From assembly GCA_024648765.1 (NCBI GenBank), contig JABYQC010000001.1, positions 186,001-250,000 on the forward strand: a DNA stretch of 64,000 nt, written 5' to 3'. This DNA comes from Candidatus Westeberhardia cardiocondylae (lineage in GTDB: Bacteria; Pseudomonadota; Gammaproteobacteria; Enterobacterales; Enterobacteriaceae). Shown piece after piece: positions 1 through 10,791 of this stretch; the first letter of the stretch is position 1, and every line of letters begins with the position of its first letter. The notes beneath the pieces were generated by a model. That model did not search any database. It worked only from the letters and a program-made list of their open reading frames with translations, and was not told the origin of the DNA. The translations under genes and the position numbers were made by a program.

Positions 1-1856
1 ATAATGCCAAAAATTGTCATCCACCAAATGTGCCATATGATGGCGAAACTGCATATGAGAATAAATATAGATACAAAAAAAGCACAACTAGTGTTTTTCA
101 TCATATGAATGGATTGTTTTTTATTGTTTTGGTGACAATGATTTTTTGTTGTGTTTTTTATTTCCCAAAAAGCATCGTGTTTATTAGGTATGTTAGGTAT
201 TGTGATAAAATTATATGCAGGAGGGGGGGATGGAATTGACCATTCCAATGTTCTTCCATTCCATGGGTCTCCAGTAGTATCTTGATATTTTTTTTTATTT
301 ATTATGCTTGTAACTATTTGTATACATTGACATAAAATACCAATAGTAATTAGACATACTCCAAATCCTGCAATTCCTAATAAATCGTGAAATTTTGAAT
401 CTATTTGTTGACTAAGACGACGTGTCATTCCCATAAATCCTAATGTATATAATGGCATGAATGCTATGTAAAACCCTATAATCCAAAACCAGAATGCACG
501 TTTTCCCCATATTTCATTTAAGGTAAACCCAAATGCTTTGGGAAACCAATAAGTCATTCCAGCGAAACACCCAAAAATTACTCCGCCAATAATAACATTG
601 TGAAAGTGTGCTACGAGAAATAGGCTGTTATGTAGGATAAAGTTTATACCTGGTATAGATAATAAAATGCCACTCATTCCACCAATGGAAAATGTAATTA
701 TAAAACCTAGTGTCCATAGCATTGTGGAATGAAAAATTATTCTACCTTGATATAGTGTGAATAACCAGTTAAATATTTTAACTCCTGTGGGAATTGCAAT
801 AATCATTGTCATAATTCCAAAAACAGCATTTACATTAGCTCCAGATCCCATAGTAAAAAAATGGTGTAACCATACACAGAATGATAATATGGTAATGGTA
901 ATTGTTGCCCATACTAATGATGTATAACCAAATAATCTTTTTTGAGAAAAAGTAGATACAATTTCAGAAAATATTCCAAATGCAGGTAACACTAATATAT
1001 ATACTTCTGGATGCCCCCATGCCCAAAATAAATTGATATACATCATAGGATTTCCATCATTAGTAAAGAAATGTGTTCCTATAAGGCGATCTAGTGCGAG
1101 TAATGCCGTTGTAACAGTTAAAATTGGAAATGCGGTGACAATTAAAATATTTGTGCATAGTGCAGTCCATGTAAACACTGGCATTTTCATGATAGACATA
1201 TGTGGTGTTCTCATATATAAAATAGTAGTAATAAAATTAATTCCGGTTAATGTGGTACCTATACCTGATATTTGTATGCTCCAAATCCAATAATCTACTC
1301 CTACCCCTGGACTATATTCTATTTCGGATAATGGTGGGTATGCAGTCCATCCTGTTTGCGCGAATTCTCCTATTCCTAATGATAAATTTATTAAAATTAC
1401 TCCTACCATGAACATCCAAAAGCTTAGGGCATTTACAAAAGGAAATGCCATGTCTCTAGCTCCTATTTGCAGTGGCACGATTAAATTTAATAATCCTAAT
1501 AAAAATGGTGTTGCCATAAAGATAATCATAATTACTCCATGTGCAGTAGTGATTTGATTATAGTGATATGGCGATAGAAATCCTATTTCAGAGTTTGATG
1601 CAAAAAACTGTTGCATACGCATCATAATAGCGTCAGCAAAACCTCTTATGAACATGATTAGTGCTGTTATAATGTACATAATTCCTATTTTTTTATGATC
1701 TACAGAAGTAATCCAATTTTTCCAAATTTCTTTCCATTTTCCAAAGTATGTTATAAGGATTATTAAAATTAGAGAGATAAGTATTATGATTAATATTGTT
1801 GTAATAGTAATTGATTCGTTATATGGGATATCATGAATCGATAATTTTCCAAACAT
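1..1856 (-). CDS. cyoB: Cytochrome bo3 ubiquinol oxidase subunit I, C-terminus cut by window edge
   Basis: Haem-copper subunit of the terminal quinol oxidase, which reduces O2 to water and pumps protons across the inner membrane. About 618 of the roughly 663 residues of the E. coli protein are present, and the frame stays open to the left edge. The start ATG (1854-1856) gives [16 protein letters not shown], matching E. coli MFGKLSLDAVPFHEPI. The low-spin haem ligand falls at H106 in TAHGV, the same number as in E. coli. The LHHFFTMG and AHFHNV metal-ligand motifs and the late [12 protein letters not shown] segment are all readable. A 70-base gap follows cyoA, so the two are probably one operon continuing leftward into cyoC, cyoD and cyoE. 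Identification is certain. Confidence 0.97.
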   Translation of the reverse strand, partial: MFGKLSIHDIPYNESITITTILIIILISLILIILITYFGKWKEIWKNWITSVDHKKIGIMYIITALIMFIRGFADAIMMRMQQFFASNSEIGFLSPYHYNQITTAHGVIMIIFMATPFLLGLLNLIVPLQIGARDMAFPFVNALSFWMFMVGVILINLSLGIGEFAQTGWTAYPPLSEIEYSPGVGVDYWIWSIQISGIGTTLTGINFITTILYMRTPHMSIMKMPVFTWTALCTNILIVTAFPILTVTTALLALDRLIGTHFFTNDGNPMMYINLFWAWGHPEVYILVLPAFGIFSEIVSTFSQKRLFGYTSLVWATITITILSFCVWLHHFFTMGSGANVNAVFGIMTMIIAIPTGVKIFNWLFTLYQGRIIFHSTMLWTLGFIITFSIGGMSGILLSIPGINFILHNSLFLVAHFHNVIIGGVIFGCFAGMTYWFPKAFGFTLNEIWGKRAFWFWIIGFYIAFMPLYTLGFMGMTRRLSQQIDSKFHDLLGIAGFGVCLITIGILCQCIQIVTSIINKKKYQDTTGDPWNGRTLEWSIPSPPPAYNFITIPNIPNKHDAFWEIKNTTKNHCHQNNKKQSIHMMKNTSCAFFVSIFILICSFAIIWHIWWMTIFGI

Positions 1857-1926
1857 TTTTGTTTCCTTACTGATGTATTATGTTATAAGTTATGTGTGTA
1901 ATAAATATTTTAATACGTATTTGTAC

Positions 1927-2787
1927 TTAAAAAGTATTTTTGAAATTATTGATAATATTATTAAATAGATTTTTTTTCACATATGAAAAATATATGGGTG
2001 TATTGTGTGTACTAGGTTGTTGTATTTTTTGATAGTTTATGTCATCTAAAATATTTGTTGAGTTTTTAATGTTTTGTATCCATGTTTTAAAATCATTTTT
2101 TGTGTCTTTTGCAAGTACAGTAAATTTCATTTTTGAAAATCCAGAACCACTAAAATTTGAAGATATCCCTTGGTATGTTCCTGTTTGATTGGCAATTAAA
2201 TGTAGTGTAGATTTCATGCCATTCATTGCATATATTTGACTACCTAATTGGGGAATAAAAAAAGAATTCATGACAGAACTAGAAGTGATTTGAAATTGTA
2301 CTGGTGTATTTATTGGAAAAGATATTTCATTAATTGTTGCAATATTATATTTTGGATAAATAAAAAGCCATTTCCAATCTAGTGAAATTACTTGAATTAA
2401 TATTGGATGTTTGTCAGATTGAATGGGATTGTTTGGGTCTAATTTTTTAGTTGATATCCATGTCAATGTGGCCAAAAATATAATTATTAAAATAGGTATG
2501 GTCCATATTGTGAATTCGATGATGTTGGAATGGTGCCAATTTGGTTTATAATATTTTTTATTTATAGAATTTCTATATTTGATACAGAAAATTAATTCCA
2601 TAATAATTACAGGTATAATAATTATTAACATTATTGTTATTGCGATGAGTATCAAAGATTTTTCTTCTTTTCCTATTGTGCCTTGTGGATGCATGAGTGC
2701 TATTTTTTCAGAACATCCAGTTAGTAATATTGTTATTATAGATATTATAAAATTATATATTGTTTGTTTGTTTATTTTGATTTTCAT
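1927..2787 (-). CDS. cyoA: Cytochrome bo3 ubiquinol oxidase subunit II (lipoprotein)
   Basis: Subunit II of the cytochrome bo3 oxidase, 286 aa against about 315 in E. coli. A signal peptide ends in the lipobox LLTGC (C25), so the protein should be a lipid-anchored inner-membrane lipoprotein. Two membrane segments follow (about residues 44-66 and 90-108), then a periplasmic cupredoxin-like domain. As in quinol oxidases generally, the domain is expected to lack the CuA site. The C-terminus is shorter than in E. coli and rich in Asn and Lys. It is the first gene of the leftward cyo operon and is divergent from clpP. Confidence 0.95.
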   Translation of the reverse strand: MKIKINKQTIYNFIISIITILLTGCSEKIALMHPQGTIGKEEKSLILIAITIMLIIIIPVIIMELIFCIKYRNSINKKYYKPNWHHSNIIEFTIWTIPILIIIFLATLTWISTKKLDPNNPIQSDKHPILIQVISLDWKWLFIYPKYNIATINEISFPINTPVQFQITSSSVMNSFFIPQLGSQIYAMNGMKSTLHLIANQTGTYQGISSNFSGSGFSKMKFTVLAKDTKNDFKTWIQNIKNSTNILDDINYQKIQQPSTHNTPIYFSYVKKNLFNNIINNFKNTF

Positions 2788-3390
2788 AAATATTTATATT
2801 TTTTAGAATATTTTGTATATTTTCATTTTACGAAAAAAATAATATGCTGTAAATATTAATTATTATTAATAATATTATTTGGGAATTTATGTTTATTGGT
2901 TTTATGGTAGAGTGTATAATAGTTTATGATGTGTGAATGTAATTTCATATTTGGTATTTAATAGTGTATATATGTAACATGATAAAGTTTTATTATATGA
3001 ATAATATAACAAATACATGTTATTTGAATTTTTTATATTTTGAAGTTTTGAAATGTGTAATAAAAATATTTGTATTTTATGTTTTTATTCTGTGAATTAT
3101 TATATAAATTTTATAGAAAAGAAATTATATTTTATTTTTTGATTTATATATATTATTAATAAATTTGTTAATATTGGTAAAGTATTACAAAAATTGTGCG
3201 TGATAAATTTTTATTTTAGTAAATTTTATAAGTTGTATTTATTAATCAAATTTTTAATAATTTTATTTTACTATATTTTCTTGTGAGGTTTTATCGTATT
3301 TTTATTTGAAATTAACTGATTTTGCATTAGAATATGTTATATTAAATGTTTGATTTTATGTATTTATTATAGTATTTGTGGTGATATAAC
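2788..3390. other. AT-rich spacer, cyoA/clpP divergent region
   Basis: This 603-base spacer separates divergent cyoA and clpP. In E. coli the interval holds ampG, yajG, bolA and tig, and none of them can be recognised here. In bases 3001-3300 I counted 39 G+C. Promoters for both flanking operons should lie here, but no convincing -35/-10 pair stands out from the AT background. Confidence 0.6.
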
Positions 3391-4005
3391 ATGACTTGTG
3401 ATGAATTTTATAAATTTTCTTCCAGATTTATTCCAATGATTACAGAAAAAACTACTTGGGGGGAGTATTCTTGTGATATTTTTTCACGTCTTTTAAAAGA
3501 AAGAATTATATTTATTAGTGGTTATATTGAAGATAATATGGCTAATTTAATTATTGCACAATTAATGTATTTAGAGGCAGAAAATGTGAAACAAGATATT
3601 TCTTTATATATCAACTCTCCTGGTGGTGTGATTACTGCTGGGATGTCTATTTATGATACTATGCAATTTATTAAACCAGATGTTTGTACTTTTTGTATTG
3701 GACAGGCTTCTTCTATGGCTGCTTTTCTTTTATCTGCTGGTTCGAGAGGTAAAAGATTTAGTTTGCCTAATGCGAGAATTATGATTCATCAACCTTTGGG
3801 TAGTTTTAGTGGGCAAGCTACAGATATAGAAATTCATGCTAAAGAAATTTTAAAAATCAAAAAATCTATGAATATATTAATGTCAAAGCATACAGGGCAA
3901 ACAGTAGAAACTTTAGAAAGAGATACTGAAAGAGATTTGTTTTTGTGTTGTGAAGAAGCAAAAAATTACGGAATTATAGATGTGATTTTATCCAATCGAT
4001 CTTAA
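3391..4005 (+). CDS. clpP: ATP-dependent Clp protease proteolytic subunit
   Basis: Serine peptidase of the ClpXP degradation machine; it forms two stacked heptameric rings. The protein is 204 aa against 207 in E. coli. The catalytic triad is readable as S108 (GQASSMAA), H133 (MIHQPLG) and D182 (ERDLF), each three positions before its E. coli counterpart. The stretch [19 protein letters not shown] is unchanged. The unfoldase partner clpX follows after 71 bases, so the two are probably cotranscribed. The usual upstream gene, tig (trigger factor), is absent from this site. No fault is visible. Confidence 0.97.
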   Translation: MTCDEFYKFSSRFIPMITEKTTWGEYSCDIFSRLLKERIIFISGYIEDNMANLIIAQLMYLEAENVKQDISLYINSPGGVITAGMSIYDTMQFIKPDVCTFCIGQASSMAAFLLSAGSRGKRFSLPNARIMIHQPLGSFSGQATDIEIHAKEILKIKKSMNILMSKHTGQTVETLERDTERDLFLCCEEAKNYGIIDVILSNRS

Positions 4006-4076
4006 ATAACAAATAATTAGTTTTTTGAGTTGATTATTTTTGTGATTTTTTTTGTATAATATATTGCGGGGCTTTA

Positions 4077-5330
4077 ATGTCTGACACATATCAAGATAAT
4101 TCAAAAAAGTTGTTGTTTTGTTCATTGTGTTTAAAAAATCAAAATGAAGTTAAAAATTTAATATTAATTTCGTCAATTCGTATATGTAATGAGTGTATTG
4201 GATTATGTAATAATATGCTGCAAAATTCTCAATTGTTTTCTAAGAGTGAATGTAGTGGTGTGATTGTTACTCCATATGAAATTTATAATCATTTGAATAG
4301 TTATGTTATTTCACAAGAGAAAGCTAAAAAAGTTCTTTCAGTAGCAGTATATAATCATTATAAAAAATTTAATAATTTTTATACACATAATAATTCTATT
4401 GAATTTGGAAAGAGTAATATTTTATTAATTGGTCCTACTGGTAGCGGAAAAACTTTATTAGCTAAGTCTCTTGCTCGTTTTTTAGATATTCCATTTGCTA
4501 TCACTGATGCTACAACTTTAACTGAAGCTGGGTATGTTGGGGAAGATGTAGAAAATATTATTCAAAGAGTATTACAGAAATGTGATTATGATATAGAAAA
4601 AGCACAGAATAGTATAATATATATTGATGAAATTGATAAAATTTCTCGTAAAACATATAGTCCTTCTATTACTCGTGATGTTTCTGGAGAAGGTGTACAA
4701 CAGGCGTTATTAAAGATTATTGAAGGCACTGTGTCTTTAGTACCACCACAAGGTGGACGTAAACATCCCCAGCAAGAATTTTTACCAGTGGATACTTCAA
4801 ATATTTTATTTATTTGTGGTGGAACATTTTTTGGGTTACATAAGATTATTAAAAAAAGAATTTATTCTAGAAGTGATATAGGTTTCAATGTTTCTTCAAA
4901 AGAGTATAGCAGAAAAATTTGTGAAGACGATTTATTAAAGAAAGTTGATTCAGAGGATTTAATAAAATTTGGTTTTATTCCTGAATTTGTTGGTCGTTTT
5001 TCTGTCTTTGTAGTATTACATGATTTAAATGAAGAAATTTTGGTAAATATTATGAGTAATACAAAAAATTCTTTAATTAAAGAATATCAAGCATTGTTTA
5101 ATTTTGACAAAGTGCAATTAGAATTTTCTCAAGATGCGTTGTGGGCTATTGCAAAGAAAGCTATGAGTTGTAAAATGGGAGCTCGTGGTTTAAGGTTTAT
5201 ACTAGAGGGAATATTATTAGATACTATGTATGAATTACCTTCAATGCAGGGAGTAAAAAAAGTTTTTATTAATAAGGAAGTTGTTTTGGGAAAATCAAAA
5301 CCTTTTTATTTTTATAATGATGAAAATTAA
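4077..5330 (+). CDS. clpX: ATP-dependent Clp protease ATP-binding unfoldase subunit
   Basis: AAA+ unfoldase that feeds substrates to ClpP; 417 aa against 424 in E. coli. The N-terminal zinc-binding domain has its four cysteines (C15, C18, C37, C40). Walker A GPTGSGKT is at 119-126, the pore loop GYVGED at 152-157, Walker B with D184-E185, and the ClpX-specific RKH loop starts at R228. The sensor-2 motif GARGLR lies in the C-terminal part. The C-terminal tail is a little shorter than in E. coli. All parts needed for unfolding appear intact. Confidence 0.97.
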   Translation: MSDTYQDNSKKLLFCSLCLKNQNEVKNLILISSIRICNECIGLCNNMLQNSQLFSKSECSGVIVTPYEIYNHLNSYVISQEKAKKVLSVAVYNHYKKFNNFYTHNNSIEFGKSNILLIGPTGSGKTLLAKSLARFLDIPFAITDATTLTEAGYVGEDVENIIQRVLQKCDYDIEKAQNSIIYIDEIDKISRKTYSPSITRDVSGEGVQQALLKIIEGTVSLVPPQGGRKHPQQEFLPVDTSNILFICGGTFFGLHKIIKKRIYSRSDIGFNVSSKEYSRKICEDDLLKKVDSEDLIKFGFIPEFVGRFSVFVVLHDLNEEILVNIMSNTKNSLIKEYQALFNFDKVQLEFSQDALWAIAKKAMSCKMGARGLRFILEGILLDTMYELPSMQGVKKVFINKEVVLGKSKPFYFYNDEN

Positions 5331-5571
5331 AAGAGAAATTATTGTAATGTAAATTGTTGTATTTTTGTAGATGTGTGCATTTTGGTGATTTATTTTTCTG
5401 TTTTGTAGAATTTATAAGTATTGAAAATATAGGTTTGATAAAAATTATTATAGATATTTTATATCATATATAGGTTATATATAATTTTATAAATTTTTTA
5501 TTAATTTATAAAACACATGATAGTGTATATTTATGTGTTTTTAAATGATTTTCTTAAAGAGAGGAAGTAGT

Positions 5572-7914
5572 ATGCATGATGTATCTTCAGAGAAAATAAA
5601 GGTTCCTGTTTTACCTTTGCGTGATGTTGTTGTATACCCGCATATGATTATTCCACTTTTTGTTGGTAGGGAAAAATCTATTCGTTGTCTTGAGATTGCT
5701 ATGACTAAAGATAAAAAAATTATGTTAGTAGCACAAAAAGAAGCATCTACTGATGAACCTAGTATTAATGATTTATTTTCTGTTGGCACAATATCTAGTA
5801 TTTTACAGATGCTTAAGTTACCTGATGGTACAGTGAAAGTATTAGTTGAGGGGTTGATGCGGGCAAAAATTATCCAACTTGTGGATAGTGGGGAATATTT
5901 TACTGCTGAAGCGGAATATTTAGAAAATGTTATTTCAGATGATAGAGAACAAAGAGCGTTGATGCGAATTGCTATTGATCAATTTGAAGGATATATGAAA
6001 TTAAATAAAAAGATTCCATTGGAAGTTTTAAGTTCCCTAAATGTTATCAATGAAGCGAATAGATTAGCTGATACTATTGCGGCGCATATTCCATTAAAAT
6101 TACATGATAAGCAATTAGTGTTAGAAACATACGATGCAAGCAAAAGATTAGAATATTTGATGGAAATCATAGAAATAGAAATTGATTTGTTGCAGTTAGA
6201 AAAAAAAATTAGAAATCGTGTAAAAAAACAAATGGAAAAAAGTCAAAGAGAATATTATTTGAATGAACAAATGAAAGCTATTCAACAGGAGTTAAGTGAA
6301 ATAGAAAATATTTCTAATGAAAATGAAGTGCTTAAAAAAAAAATTGAAAATACGAAAATGTCTAAGGAAGCTCGTGTAAAAACAGAAGCAGAGTTTCACA
6401 AATTGAAGATGATGTCTCCGATATCAGCAGAAGCAACTGTTGTGAGAAGTTATATTGATTGGATGTTATCAGTTCCATGGTGTGTTAGAAGTAGAATAAG
6501 AAAAAATTTGGTAAGAGCTAAAGAAATTCTTGATAGTGATCATTATGGATTAGAGAGAGTAAAAGATAGAATTTTGGAGTATTTGGCTGTACAAAATAGA
6601 ACAAATAAAATTAAAGGACCCATTTTATGTTTTGTTGGCCCCCCTGGGGTGGGAAAAACTTCTTTGGGAAGATCTATTGCAAAAGCTACAGGAAGAAAAT
6701 ATATTCGTATGGCTTTAGGTGGTATGCGTGATGAAGCGGAAATTAGGGGTCATCGCAGAACATATATTGGTTCTATGCCTGGAAAATTGATTCAAAAAAT
6801 ATCTAGTATTGGTGTTAATAATCCATTATTTTTATTGGATGAAATTGATAAAATTTCTTCGGATATTCGTGGAGATCCATCTTCTGCACTATTGGAAGTA
6901 TTGGATCCAGAACAAAATTTTGCGTTTAATGATCATTATTTAGAAGTAGATTATGATTTGTCTTCTGTTATGTTTGTTGCAACATCTAATTCTATGAATA
7001 TTCCTTTGCCATTATTAGATCGTATGGAAGTTATTTATTTATCAAGTTATACTGAAGATGAGAAATTAAATATTGCTAAGAGATATTTGTTGCATAAGCA
7101 AATGCATTGTAATGCATTGAGAAAACAAGAGTTAATTATACATGATGATGTTTTTTTAGAATTAATTCGTTATTATACTAGAGAGTCTGGAGTGAGAAGT
7201 TTGGAACGAGAAATATCTAGATTGTGCAGAAAGTCTGTAAAAATGTTATTAATGGATAAGAGTAGAAAAAGTATTTGTATTAATATTGAAAATTTAAAGG
7301 ATTTTTTAGGAATAAAACGTTTTACTTATGGTAAAGTGGAATTGGAAAATCGTATTGGTCAAGTAACAGGATTAGCTTGGACAGAAGTTGGTGGTGATTT
7401 ATTGACTATAGAAGCAGCTTGTGTTTCTGGAAAAGGTAAGCTGAATTATACAGGATCACTTGGAGAAGTTATGCAAGAGTCTATTCAGGCTGCATTAACA
7501 GTAGTAAGATCTAGAGCGGATAAGTTAGGAATTATTTCTGATTTTTATGAAACTAAGGATGTTCATGTACATGTTCCAGAAGGAGCTACACCTAAAGATG
7601 GACCGAGTGCTGGCATTGCTATGTGTACTGCTTTAGTGTCTTGTTTAACTGCGAATCCTGTAAATGTTCATGTTGCTATGACTGGGGAAATTACTTTACG
7701 TGGACAAATATTGTCTGTTGGGGGTTTAAAAGAAAAATTATTAGCTGCGCATCGTGGAGGAATTTCTCTGGTATTAATTCCGTATGAGAATAGAAGGGAT
7801 TTAGAAGATATTCCTGCCACGATAGTTAATTGTTTAGATATTCGTTTTGTTAAGCATATTGATGAAGTTTTTGAATTGGCATTGCAGAATTATCCATTTG
7901 TAAAAGTGGAATAG
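5572..7914 (+). CDS. lon: ATP-dependent protease La
   Basis: Homo-oligomeric AAA+ serine protease that removes misfolded and regulatory proteins in the cytoplasm. I chose the ATG at 5572 (780 aa), not an earlier in-frame ATG at 5545. It gives MHDVSSEKIKVPVLPLRDVV, the same length as E. coli MNPERSERIEIPVLPLRDVV, and it has a purine-rich SD (AGAGGAAG, 5559-5566) just upstream. The N-terminal substrate domain and coiled coil precede Walker A GPPGVGKT. The catalytic dyad falls at S679 (GPSAG) and K722, exactly the E. coli numbers. In E. coli hupB lies between lon and ppiD; the 201-base gap here is too short for it. Confidence 0.97.
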   Translation: MHDVSSEKIKVPVLPLRDVVVYPHMIIPLFVGREKSIRCLEIAMTKDKKIMLVAQKEASTDEPSINDLFSVGTISSILQMLKLPDGTVKVLVEGLMRAKIIQLVDSGEYFTAEAEYLENVISDDREQRALMRIAIDQFEGYMKLNKKIPLEVLSSLNVINEANRLADTIAAHIPLKLHDKQLVLETYDASKRLEYLMEIIEIEIDLLQLEKKIRNRVKKQMEKSQREYYLNEQMKAIQQELSEIENISNENEVLKKKIENTKMSKEARVKTEAEFHKLKMMSPISAEATVVRSYIDWMLSVPWCVRSRIRKNLVRAKEILDSDHYGLERVKDRILEYLAVQNRTNKIKGPILCFVGPPGVGKTSLGRSIAKATGRKYIRMALGGMRDEAEIRGHRRTYIGSMPGKLIQKISSIGVNNPLFLLDEIDKISSDIRGDPSSALLEVLDPEQNFAFNDHYLEVDYDLSSVMFVATSNSMNIPLPLLDRMEVIYLSSYTEDEKLNIAKRYLLHKQMHCNALRKQELIIHDDVFLELIRYYTRESGVRSLEREISRLCRKSVKMLLMDKSRKSICINIENLKDFLGIKRFTYGKVELENRIGQVTGLAWTEVGGDLLTIEAACVSGKGKLNYTGSLGEVMQESIQAALTVVRSRADKLGIISDFYETKDVHVHVPEGATPKDGPSAGIAMCTALVSCLTANPVNVHVAMTGEITLRGQILSVGGLKEKLLAAHRGGISLVLIPYENRRDLEDIPATIVNCLDIRFVKHIDEVFELALQNYPFVKVE

Positions 7915-8115
7915 TATTTTTGGTTTTTATTGTAAAATCATGTTTATGATATTGTGTATTATGATATTTATAATATATTATACAATATAAATTATTTTTG
8001 AGGTTTTAGGTTTGTGTTATTTTGAATAGTATGATTTTTATTTTTAATGTTTATTAGTTTATTTGAAATTTTTTATGAAATTTTATTTATGCATTTATAG
8101 TATGTTTATTACGAT

Positions 8116-10002
8116 ATGGTAAAGAGCAGATTTTGTAAATTTTTTATTTTTTTTATTATTTTTTCTTTTATTTTAACTGGAATAGGGAATTATATTTTTT
8201 ATATTTTTGCAGATTTTGATAATTATATTGTACAAGTAAATAAAAAAAAAATAAATTTTTCTATGTTAGAGGAAGAAATAAAAAAGTATCGTTTTTTGCA
8301 TAACAAGATTGTGAAAGATAATCAAGAAAATAATTTTTTTAATAATTATAAATTATATCGTAGAGTTTTGTTAAATTTGATTGATAAATCATTATTATTG
8401 GAATATGCAAAAGAGTTGGGTTTAGTAGTTTCTGATCAACAGGTTCGAGAGAAGATTTTGTCTACGTCACATTTTCTGTTTCATAAAAAATTTAGTAATA
8501 AAAGATTTAATTTTTTTGTTCGTAATGTTCTTGGTATAACACCTAAAAAATATGCAGATTTTGTAAGGGATGAATTAATTATTCAACAGATTATATATGG
8601 AATAGATTGTGGTAATTTTATGTTTCCAATAGAAATGCAATGGTTTTTTCCAATAATGTTTCAATTTAGAAAAGTGCGTTTAGCAAAATTTGATATTGAG
8701 AAAGTAATGCAAAAACAAAATATAACGGAAAGTGATGTTCGTTGTCATTATGAATTATACAAAAATCAATATGTTTTTCCCAGGATGTTTAAAATAGGTT
8801 ATTTTTTAGTTGACATAAATTTAATGGAAAATTTTTATGTTCCTAATTTTCACGAAATTTCCGATTGGTATGTTAAAAATATTCATAAGTTTTATATTCC
8901 TGCATGTAAGCGTTATAGTGTTATTTATACTGATAAAAAAAATAAAGCATTTTCATATTTGCGAAAAATACAAAGTGGAAGAAATTTTCATGAATTAGCT
9001 AAATTAGTATCTATTGATGCGGATTCATCGAAAAATGGTGGGGATATTGGCTGGATTAATGATAATGATATATTTTTAGATGAAATAAAAAAAGCGGATT
9101 TAAAAAAGTTAAATGAAATATCTAGTATTATTAAATGTTCTAAAGGTTTTGCTATAGTAAAATTGGATCATATACAATCGAAAAAAATTATTCCATTACA
9201 TAAAGTAGAGAAATATATATCTTCAGAAATTAAAAAGGTGAAATCTTGTGAATATTATTATACTTTAAAAAAAAAAATAATTAACATTTTACAAAATAAT
9301 GTTGATAATTTTGCAATATTACAAAAATTACAAAAGCTTTATGATGTTAATATAGAAGAGACAAATTGGTTTAGTGTAAAAAATGTTCCAAAATCTTTGG
9401 ATTATATAGAAATTAAAGATTTTTTGTTTAGAGAATTGTCATTGGATTTAAATGAAAGTTTTATTAAAAAATTTAGGTTGATTGATATTGATAATGATTG
9501 TTTTTGTTTTTTTTATATTATTGATTATAAAAATGAAAGTATACAACCCATTGAGAAAGTTTATCACGAAATAGAATATTTTATAAGGAGAAAACAGGCT
9601 GTAGAGAAAACTAGAATTTTGGCAGAAAATGTTGTAAAAAAATTAAACACAAATCGTATTGATGAAAGTAATGTATTGTGTGATTATAATTTGCAATTTA
9701 ATACTTTTAGAGTATTTAGTTTTTTTTCTTTCCATGATGCTCTGACAAGAAAAGTTTTTTCTTTATCATTACAGTATATAAATAAATCTAGTTATGGAGT
9801 TTTTTTTAGTGAATGTGGTGATGTTTTATTAATTGCATTAGATGATGTATATTATGAGATACCGAAAAATTCACAAGATGTTTTGTTTATTAAAAAATTG
9901 AGTTTGATTATATCAAATCATATTATGTTAGATACTTTATTATGTTATTTAAGAAATAGAGCGGATATCAAAATTAATACAAATTTATTTTATAATGAAT
10001 AA
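8116..10002 (+). CDS. ppiD: Membrane-anchored periplasmic chaperone PpiD
   Basis: Inner-membrane-anchored chaperone near the SecYEG exit that helps newly exported proteins; 628 aa against 623 in E. coli. A short cytoplasmic N-terminus is followed by one membrane segment (about residues 8-30, SFILTGIGNYIF). A SurA-like N-terminal chaperone region comes next, then a parvulin-type domain at about 255-355 (SKNGGDIGWI). The second half is divergent and Lys/Asn-rich. An A11 run at 9267-9277 leaves the frame intact. It follows lon, as in E. coli once hupB is removed. Confidence 0.93.
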   Translation: MVKSRFCKFFIFFIIFSFILTGIGNYIFYIFADFDNYIVQVNKKKINFSMLEEEIKKYRFLHNKIVKDNQENNFFNNYKLYRRVLLNLIDKSLLLEYAKELGLVVSDQQVREKILSTSHFLFHKKFSNKRFNFFVRNVLGITPKKYADFVRDELIIQQIIYGIDCGNFMFPIEMQWFFPIMFQFRKVRLAKFDIEKVMQKQNITESDVRCHYELYKNQYVFPRMFKIGYFLVDINLMENFYVPNFHEISDWYVKNIHKFYIPACKRYSVIYTDKKNKAFSYLRKIQSGRNFHELAKLVSIDADSSKNGGDIGWINDNDIFLDEIKKADLKKLNEISSIIKCSKGFAIVKLDHIQSKKIIPLHKVEKYISSEIKKVKSCEYYYTLKKKIINILQNNVDNFAILQKLQKLYDVNIEETNWFSVKNVPKSLDYIEIKDFLFRELSLDLNESFIKKFRLIDIDNDCFCFFYIIDYKNESIQPIEKVYHEIEYFIRRKQAVEKTRILAENVVKKLNTNRIDESNVLCDYNLQFNTFRVFSFFSFHDALTRKVFSLSLQYINKSSYGVFFSECGDVLLIALDDVYYEIPKNSQDVLFIKKLSLIISNHIMLDTLLCYLRNRADIKINTNLFYNE

Positions 10003-10791
10003 AAATGTATTTTGTATTATTTATTGATTTTATGATATATTACGACGTGTTATAATGTTTTTATTTTAAAAAAATTACATTAATTATTTTGTATTTTTAT
10101 CATTTTATTATGATTGCATTGATTATATGTGTGAGTGTTTAGGGTATTTTAATTATTTATGTTTTTGGATATGCACATATCATGTTATACTTTGATGGAT
10201 GTGATATATATTATTTCTATTGAGTATATGGATGTGTTTTTATTTGTATAGTATTATTGTTAAATGATATTTAAGTGTTTATTAAAAAATATTTGCCGAT
10301 TTTTTAATTTTTTGATAGATTAATATTGAATATGTAGTCTGTGATATTTTAGGAGTTTATAAGATTTGTATATTTTTATTTTATCAGATTATATATGTTT
10401 TATTTTTTGTAGTATTTACTGTGTTTTGTATGGATAAATATTATTTGAGGATTTCAGATGTTTTTATTGGAAATTTTTTGCATTTTCAATAATATTATGT
10501 AATTTTTGAATTTTTAAAATTTACATTTATTGATGCAGAGAGTTTTTAATATAATTGAGATGTTATTTATTTTATATTTTTATTGTAAAAAATTTTTACT
10601 TTTTATCTATTTTTTTATTTTTTCAGTATTATAGTTTGATATCATATGCATAGGAATTTAGTAATTTTTTATAGATTTATTATTTATTTGTTGTTTTGAG
10701 ATAAAATATTTATTTTTGTATTGTACGATACAAATGTAATAAAAATTTTGTATAGTTAAATATATTGTAAAAAATCATTATATGTTTGTTT
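10003..10791. other. AT-rich spacer, ppiD-miaA
   Basis: A 789-base noncoding stretch at a junction between two E. coli map regions (ppiD and miaA are far apart there). No ORF or RNA gene is recognisable. In 10081-10380 I counted G48, C10, A84, T158, the strongest G and T excess of the five spacers I sampled. Confidence 0.6.

Noticed and set aside
30-239. Plus-strand frame opposite cyoB
   Set aside because: It is antisense to the clearly conserved CyoB C-terminal region.
10003-10791. Possible small stable RNA (such as 4.5S RNA) in the ppiD-miaA spacer
   Set aside because: The conserved GGAAG/AGCAG tetraloop region of 4.5S RNA is not present, and no GC-rich stem was seen.
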